Origin: Philhelius pedissequus
Taxonomy: Eukaryota; Arthropoda; Insecta; Diptera; Syrphidae
Assembly: GCA_910595825.1 (NCBI GenBank)
Contig: CAJVCO010000025.1
Coordinates: forward strand, 109,892-173,891
Length of the DNA: 64,000 bases
Reading direction: 5' to 3'
The notes beneath the pieces are model-generated. The model did no database searches, was not told the DNA's origin, and saw nothing but the letters and a program-made list of their open reading frames with translations. Numbering within the stretch: position 1 is the first letter of the stretch; each line of letters begins with the position of its first letter. Shown here piece after piece: positions 57,445-64,000 of this stretch. The position numbers were made by a program, and so were the translations under genes.

Positions 57445-57543
57445 TTAAAAATTATATATTCGTGATCTTGGAACTGCCACCTTTTAATCCATGTAACGAA
57501 TGACACGAAAAACTAATTTTAAAAAAATTGGACATTTTTATCT
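57445..57543. repeat. Truncated 98-bp monomer, third copy
   Basis: The TTAAA-mediated junction is identical to that at 45.9 kb, offset by 11,634 bp. It is the duplication-copy-2 counterpart of the first truncated monomer. TATATTCGTG starts at 57,455 and 57,553. Confidence 0.95.
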
Positions 57544-59174
57544 TTAAAATTATATATTCGTGATCTTGGAACTGCCACCTTTTAATCCATGTAACGAATG
57601 ACACGAAAAACTAATTTTAAAAAAATTGGACATTTTTATCTTTAAACGCGTTTTCCGGCTAAACTATGCGTCCTAGACCCATCAAACTTTACACTTTTTC
57701 TGTCCCTTAAAATTCGATTTGCGGCTAAACTACTTGCCCCAGCGACTTAAAAATTATATATTCGTGATCTTGGAACTGCCACCTTTTAATCCATGTAACG
57801 AATGACACGAAAAACTAATTTTAAAAAAATTGGACATTTTTATCTTTAAACGCGTTTTCCGGCTAAACTATGCGTCCTAGACCCATCAAACTTTACACTT
57901 TTTCTGTCCCTTAAAATTCGATTTGCGGCTAAACTACTTGCCCCAGCGACTTAAAAATTATATATTCGTGATCTTGGAACTGCCACCTTTTAATTCATGT
58001 AACGAATGACACGAAAAACTAATTTTAAAAAAATTGGACATTTTTATCTTTAAACGCGTTTTCCGGCTAAACTATGCGTCCTAGACCCATCAAACTTTAC
58101 ACTTTTTCTGTCCCTTAAAATTCGATTTGCGGCTAAACTACTTGCCCCAGCGACTTAAAAATTATATATTCGTGATCTTGGAACTGCCACCTTTTAATCC
58201 ATGTAACGAATGACACGAAAAACTAATTTTAAAAAAATTGGACATTTTTATCTTTAAACGCGTTTTCCGGCTAAACTATGCGTCCTAGACCCATCAAACT
58301 TTACACTTTTTCTGTCCCTTAAAATTCGATTTGCGGCTAAACTACTTGCCCCAGCGACTTAAAAATTATATATTCGTGATCTTGGAACTGCCACCTTTTA
58401 ATCCATGTAACGAATGACACGAAAAACTAATTTTAAAAAAATTGGACATTTTTATCTTTAAACGCGTTTTCCGGCTAAACTATGCGTCCTAGACCCATCA
58501 AACTTTACACTTTTTCTGTCCCTTAAAATTCGATTTGCGGCTAAACTACTTGCCCCAGCGACTTAAAAATTATATATTCGTGATCTTGGAACTGCCACCT
58601 TTTAATCCATGTAACGAATGACACGAAAAACTAATTTTAAAAAAATTGGACATTTTTATCTTTAAACGCGTTTTCCGGCTAAACTATGCGTCCTAGACCC
58701 ATCAAACTTTACACTTTTTCTGTCCCTTAAAATTCGATTTGCGGCTAAACTACTTGCCCCAGCGACTTAAAAATTATATATTCGTGATCTTGGAACTGCC
58801 ACCTTTTAATCCATGTAACGAATGACACGAAAAACTAATTTTAAAAAAATTGGACATTTTTATCTTTAAACGCGTTTTCCGGCTAAATTATGCGTCCTAG
58901 ACCCATCAAACTTTACACTTTTTCTGTCCCTTAAAATTCGATTTGCGGCTAAACTACTTGCCCCAGCGACTTAAAAATTATATATTCGTGATCTTGGAAC
59001 TGCCACCTTTTAATCCATGTAACGAATGACACGAAAAACTAATTTTAAAAAAATTGGACATTTTTATCTTTAAACGCGTTTTCCGGCTAAACTATGCGTC
59101 CTAGACCCATCAAACTTTACACTTTTTCTGTCCCTTAAAATTCGATTTGCGGCTAAACTACTTGCCCCAGCGAC

Positions 59175-59447
59175 TTAAAAATTATATATTCGTGATCTTG
59201 GAACTGCCACCTTTTAATCCATGTAACGAATGACACGAAAAACTAATTTTAAAAAATTGGACATTTTTATCTTTAAACGCGTTTTCCCCATGTAACGAAT
59301 GACACGAAAAACTAATTTTAAAAAAATTGGACATTTTTATCTTTAAACGCGTTTTCCGGCTAAACTATGCGTCCTAGACCCATCAAACTTTACACTTTTT
59401 CTGTCCCTTAAAATTCGATTTGCGGCTAAACTACTTGCCCCAGCGAC
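59175..59447. repeat. Rearranged 273-bp unit (monomer plus 69 bp)
   Basis: CGCGTTTTCC joins to CCATGTAACG at about 59,288, so one monomer restarts mid-way and 135 bp are missing relative to two full monomers. The homologous site in duplication copy 1 (about 47.64 kb) is a 98-bp monomer with another junction. After the common CTTTAAA, copy 1 continues with 38 bp of AT-rich monomer start before CCATGTAACG, whereas copy 2 has about 9 bp of CGCGTTTTC. This explains the change in copy offset from 11,633 to about 11,603. It could be a second deletion or an assembly join. Confidence 0.85.
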
Positions 59448-61005
59448 TTAAAAATTATATATTCGTGATCTTGGAACTGCCACCTTTTAATCCATGTAAC
59501 GAATGACACGAAAAACTAATTTAAAAAAATTGGACATTTTTATCTTTAAATGCGTTTTCCGGCTAAACTATGCGTCCTAGACCCATCAAACTTTACACTT
59601 TTTCTGTCCCTTAAAATTCGATTTGCGGCTAAACTACTTGCCCCAGCGACTTAAAAATTATATATCGTGATCTTGAACTGCCACCTTTTAATCCATGTAA
59701 CGAATGACACAAAAAACTATTTTAAAAAAATTGGACATTTTTTATCTTTAAACGCGTTTTCCGGCTAAATTATGCGTCCTAGACCCATCAAACTTTACAC
59801 TTTTTCTGTCCCTTAAAATTCGATTTGCGGCTAAACTACTTGCCCCAGCGACTTAAAAATTATATATTCGTGATCTTGGAACTGCCACCTTTTAATCCAT
59901 GTAACGAATGACACGAAAAACTAATTTAAAAAAAATTGGACATTTTTATCTTTAAACGCGTTTTCCGGCTAAACTATGCGTCCTAGACCCATCAAACTTT
60001 ACACTTTTTCTGTCCCTTAAAATCGATTTGCGGCTAAACTACTTGCCCCAGCGACTTAAAAATTATATATTCGTGATCTTGGAACTGCCACCTTTTAATC
60101 CATGTAACGAATGACACGAAAAACTAATTTTAAAAAAATTGGACATTTTTATCTTTAAACGCGTTTTCCGGCTAAACTATGCGTCCTAGACCCATCAAAC
60201 TTTACACTTTTTCTGTCCCTTAAAATTCGATTTTCGGCTAAACTACTTGCCCCAGCGACTTAAAAATTATATATTCGTGATCTTGGAACTGCCACCTTTT
60301 AATCCATGTAACGAATGACACGAAAAACTAATTTAAAAAAATTGGACATTTTTATCTTTAAACGCGTTTTCCGGCTAAACTATGCGTCCTAGACCCATCA
60401 AACCTTTACACTTTTTCTGTCCCTTAAAATTCGATTTGCGGCTAAACTACTTGCCCCAGCGACTTAAAAAATTATATATTCGTGATCTTGGAACTGCCAC
60501 CTTTTAATCCATGTAACGAATGACACGAAAAACTAATTTTAAAAAAATTGGACATTTTTATCTTTAAACGCGTTTTCCGGCTAAACTATGCGTCCTAGAC
60601 CCATCAAACTTTACACTTTTTCTGTCCCTTAAAATTCGATTTGCGGCTAAACTACTTGCCCCAGCGACTTAAAATTATATATTCGTGATCTTGGAACTGC
60701 CACCTTTTAATCCATGTAACGAATGACACGAAAAACTATTTAAAAAAAATTGGACATTTTTATCTTTAAACGCGTTTTCCGGCTAAACTATGCGTCCTAG
60801 ACCCATCAAACTTTACACTTTTTCTGTCCCTTAAATTCGATTTGCGGCTAAACTACTTGCCCAGCGACTTAAAAATTATATATTCGTGATCTTGGAACTG
60901 CCACCTTTTAATCCATGTAACGAATGACACGAAAAACTAATTTTAAAAAAATTGGGCATTTTTATCTTTAAACGCGTTTTTCGGCTAAACTATGCGTCCC
61001 TAGAC
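59250..61005. other. Patch dense in single-base indels
   Basis: In about 1.75 kb I count roughly a dozen one-base losses or gains, most in homopolymers: A6 for A7 near 59,256; losses near 59,666, 59,675, 59,719, 60,023, 60,335, 60,671, 60,738, 60,833 and 60,861; gains near 59,736, 60,404, 60,470 and 61,000. Elsewhere such changes are about one per one to two kb. The paralogous stretch of copy 1 (47.6-49.4 kb) lacks them but shares the substitution markers. Residual long-read consensus error is the simplest reading. Milder one-base gains continue at 61,998, 62,042 and 63,757. Confidence 0.75.
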
Positions 61006-64000
61006 CCATCAAACTTTACACTTTTTCTGTCCCTTAAAATTCGATTTGCGGCTAAACTACTTGCCCCAGCGACTTAAAAATTATATATTCGTGATCTTGG
61101 AACTGCCACCTTTTAATCCATGTAACGAATGACACGAAAAACTAATTTTAAAAAAATTGGACATTTTTATCTTTAAACGCGTTTTCCGGCTAAACTATGC
61201 GTCCTAGACCCATCAAACTTTACACTTTTTCTGTCCCTTAAAATTCGATTTGCGGCTAAACTACTTGCCCCAGCGACTTAAAAATTATATATTCGTGATC
61301 TTGGAACTGCCACCTTTTAATCCATGTAACGAATGACACGAAAAACTAATTTTAAAAAAATTGGACATTTTTATCTTTAAACGCGTTTTCCGGCTAAACT
61401 ATGCGTCCTAGACCCATCAAACTTTACACTTTTTCTGTCCCTTAAAATTCGATTTGCGGTTAAACTACTTGCCCCAGCGACTTAAAAATTATATATTCGT
61501 GATCTTGGAACTGCCACCTTTTAATCCATGTAACGAATGACACGAAAAACTAATTTTAAAAAAATTGGACATTTTTATCTTTAAACGCGTTTTCCGGCTA
61601 AACTATGCGTCCTAGACCCATCAAACTTTACACTTTTTCTGTCCCTTAAAATTCGATTTGCGGCTAAACTACTTGCCCCAGCGACTTAAAAATTATATAT
61701 TCGTGATCTTGGAACTGCCACCTTTTAATCCATGTAACGAATGACACGAAAAACTAATTTTAAAAAAATTGGACATTTTTATCTTTAAACGCGTTTTCCG
61801 GCTAAACTATGCGTCCTAGACCCATCAAACTTTACACTTTTTCTGTCCCTTAAAATTCGATTTGCGGCTAAACTACTTGCCCCAGCGACTTAAAAATTAT
61901 ATATTCGTGATCTTGGAACTGCCACCTTTTAATCCATGTAGCGAATGACACGAAAAACTAATTTTAAAAAAATTGGACATTTTTATCTTTAAACGCGTTT
62001 TTCCGGCTAAACTATGCGTCCTAGACCCATCAAACTTTACACTTTTTTCTGTCCCTTAAAATTCGATTTGCGGCTAAACTACTTGCCCCAGCGACTTAAA
62101 AATTATATATTCGTGATCTTGGAACTGCCACCTTTTAATCCATGTAACGAATGACACGAAAAACTAATTTTAAAAAAATTGGACATTTTTATCTTTAAAC
62201 GCGTTTTCCGGCTAAACTATGCGTCCTAGACCCATCAAACTTTACACTTTTTCTGTCCCTTAAAATTCGATTTGCGGCTAAACTGCTTGCCCCAGCGACT
62301 TAAAAATTATATATTCGTGATCTTGGACTTGCCACCTTTTAATCCATGTAACGAATGACACGAAAAACTAATTTTAAAAAAATTGGACATTTTTATCTTT
62401 AAACGCGTTTTCCGGCTAAACTATGCGTCCTAGACCCATCAAACTTTACACTTTTTCTGTCCCTTAAAATTCGATTTGCGGCTAAACTACTTGCCCCAGC
62501 GACTTAAAAATTATATATTCGTGATCTTGGAACTGCCACGTTTTAATCCATGTAACGAATGACACGAAAAACTAATTTAAAAAAAATTGGACATTTTTAT
62601 CTTTAAACGCGTTTTCCGGCTAAACTATGCGTCCTAGACCCATCAAACTTTACACTTTTTCTGTCCCTTAAAATTCGATTTGCGGCTAAACTACTTGCCC
62701 CAGCGACTTAAAAATTATATATTCGTGATCTTGGAACTGCCACCTTTTAATCCATGTAACGAATGACACGAAAAACTAATTTTAAAAAAATTGGACATTT
62801 TTATCTTTAAACGCGTTTTCCGGCTAAACTATGCGTCCTAGACCAATCAAACTTTACACTTTTTCTGTCCCTTAAAATTCGATTTGCGGCTAAACTACTT
62901 GCCCCAGCGACTTAAAAATTATATATTCGTGATCTTGGAACTGCCACCTTTTAATCCATGTAACGAATGACACGAAAAACTAATTTTAAAAAAATTGGAC
63001 ATTTTTATCTTTAAACGCGTTTTCCGGCTAAACTATGCGTCCTAGACCCATCAAACTTTACACTTTTTCTGTCCCTTAAAATTCGATTTGCGGCTAAACT
63101 ACTTGCCCCAGCGACTTAAAAATTATATATTCGTGATCTTGGAACTGCCACCTTTTAATCCATGTAACGAATGACACGAAAAACTAATTTTAAAAAAATT
63201 GGACATTTTTATCTTTAAACGCGTTTTCCGGCTAAACTATGCGTCCTAGACCCATCAAACTTTACACTTTTTCTGTCCCTTAAAATTCGATTTGCGGCTA
63301 AACTACTTGCCCCAGCGACTTAAAAATTATATATTCGTGATCTTGGAACTGCCACCTTTTAATCCATGTAACGAATGACACGAAAAACTAATTTTAAAAA
63401 AAATTGGACATTTTTATCTTTAAACGCGTTTTCCGGCTAAACTATGCGTCCTAGACCAATCAAACTTTACACTTTTTCTGTCCCTTAAAATTCGATTTGC
63501 GGCTAAACTACTTGCCCCAGCGACTTAAAAATTATATATTCGTGATCTTGGAACTGCCACCTTTTAATCCATGTAACGAATGACACGAAAAACTAATTTT
63601 AAAAAAATTGGACATTTTTATCTTTAAACGCGTTTTCCGGCTAAACTATGCGTCCTAGACCCATCAAACTTTACACTTTTTCTGTCCCTTAAAATTCGAT
63701 TTGCGGCTAAACTACTTGCCCCAGCGACTTAAAAATTATATATTCGTGATCTTGGAGACTGCCACCTTTTAATCCATGTAACGAATGACACGAAAAACTA
63801 ATTTTAAAAAAATTGGACATTTTTATCTTTAAACGCGTTTTCCGGCTAAACTATGCGTCCTAGACCCATCAAACTTTACACTTTTTCTGTCCCTTAAAAT
63901 TCGATTTGCGGCTAAACTACTTGCCCCAGCGACTTAAAAATTATATATTCGTGATCTTGGAACTGCCACCTTTTAATCCATGTAACGAATGACACGAAAA

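Larger units (their letters stand above)
50390..60956. repeat. Large segmental duplication, copy 2 (57-monomer unit)
   Basis: This is the direct repeat of 38,757-49,359, in the same orientation and with the same marker order. Outer limits lie between 49.55 and 50.39 kb on the left and between 60.96 and 61.16 kb on the right, so the two copies abut or are at most about 1 kb apart. The AACTTATT series reappears at 51,381, 52,406, 53,836, 54,859 and 55,880 with matching spacing. Differences from copy 1 include AAAATTCG at 53.73 kb, where copy 1 lost AA (42,096), and loss of the extra A of 45,058. From about 59.2 kb many single-base indels are private to this copy. Confidence 0.92.
1..64000. repeat. 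204-bp tandem satellite DNA array (whole window)
   Basis: The motif TTAAAAATTA-TATATTCGTG begins at 1, 205, 409 and so on to 63,934, always in the same orientation, giving a 204-bp period. About 311 full-length monomers and five truncated ones fill the window with no interspersed unique DNA. By eye, most monomers differ from the consensus by zero to two bases. Forward frames are closed by TGA at monomer position 19, TAA at 2 and TGA at 57; each reverse frame also has a stop (forward TTA at 1, TTA at 8, CTA at 69). The longest forward stop-free run I worked out is 42 codons with no in-frame ATG, so nothing here is coding. Arrays of this length and homogeneity are known from centromeric, pericentromeric and other heterochromatic blocks of eukaryotes. 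Placement at a centromere is inference. The family was not recognised. Confidence 0.99.

Noticed and set aside
1..64000. Period of 204 bp is divisible by 3, so a repetitive protein-coding gene was considered
   Set aside because: Every one of the six frames contains at least one stop codon within the consensus monomer, and these recur in every full-length copy. The longest forward open run I found is 42 codons without an ATG.
1..64000. CRISPR array (regularly repeated sequence)
   Set aside because: The entire 204-bp unit is conserved, with no unique spacers between short repeats and no cas genes. This is a satellite.
1..64000. Telomeric or subtelomeric repeats at the window ends
   Set aside because: No TTAGG, TTAGGG or TTTAGGG runs are present; both ends are ordinary satellite monomers.
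1..64000. Transposon or retroelement insertion within the array
   Set aside because: All irregularities found are substitutions, short indels, internal deletions or duplications of the monomer itself. No foreign sequence, terminal repeats or target-site duplications were seen.
1..64000. Artificial or vector-derived repeat
   Set aside because: Scattered substitutions, divergent relict monomers and nested duplications are what natural array evolution produces, and no vector or linker sequence is present.

Overview
The whole 64 kb window is one uninterrupted head-to-tail array of a 204-bp satellite DNA monomer. There are roughly 311 full-length copies plus five truncated ones, and the array runs off both ends of the window. 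I see no protein-coding gene, RNA gene, transposon, CRISPR array, telomeric repeat or unique sequence. All six frames of the consensus monomer contain stop codons, and because 204 is divisible by 3 the same stops recur in every full-length copy. This layout points to a nuclear constitutive-heterochromatin block (centromeric, pericentromeric or another large satellite block) of a eukaryote. I do not recognise the family, so the taxon stays open. The monomer is about 35% G+C, strongly C-over-G skewed on this strand (46 C, 26 G), and CpG-rich (10 observed against about 5.9 expected from base composition). That argues weakly against a genome with heavy germline CpG methylation and is more typical of many invertebrates or protists.

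Layout: 1-23.4 kb is mostly near-identical consensus monomers, broken by relict divergent monomers (2.0, 6.5-6.9, 12.2-12.6 and 17.8-18.3 kb; a fifth site lies at 32.3-32.7 kb) and one 95-bp double-deletion monomer at 15.7 kb. At 23.5-26.1 kb a marked group of monomers recurs at 4-, 6- and 7-monomer spacing. At 26.8-28.9 kb a 1,020-bp (5-monomer) block is tandemly duplicated. From about 38 kb to about 61 kb there is a direct duplication of a unit of about 11.63 kb (57 monomers). Copy 1 is bracketed by markers at 38,757 and 49,359, and copy 2 by markers at 50,390 and 60,956. Each copy contains a roughly 5-monomer higher-order pattern and 98-bp truncated monomers. Within copy 2, about 59.2-61.0 kb carries a dense patch of private single-base indels that copy 1 lacks, which looks like poorly polished or misassembled sequence.

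There is no gene network here. What the window records is array evolution: homogenisation, unequal exchange at several scales (4, 5, 6, 7, 26, 28 and 57 monomers), spread of deletion variants by duplication, and survival of an older monomer subtype. Shared variants were located by reading the sequence by eye, so counts and identities are approximate; listed positions were checked individually.
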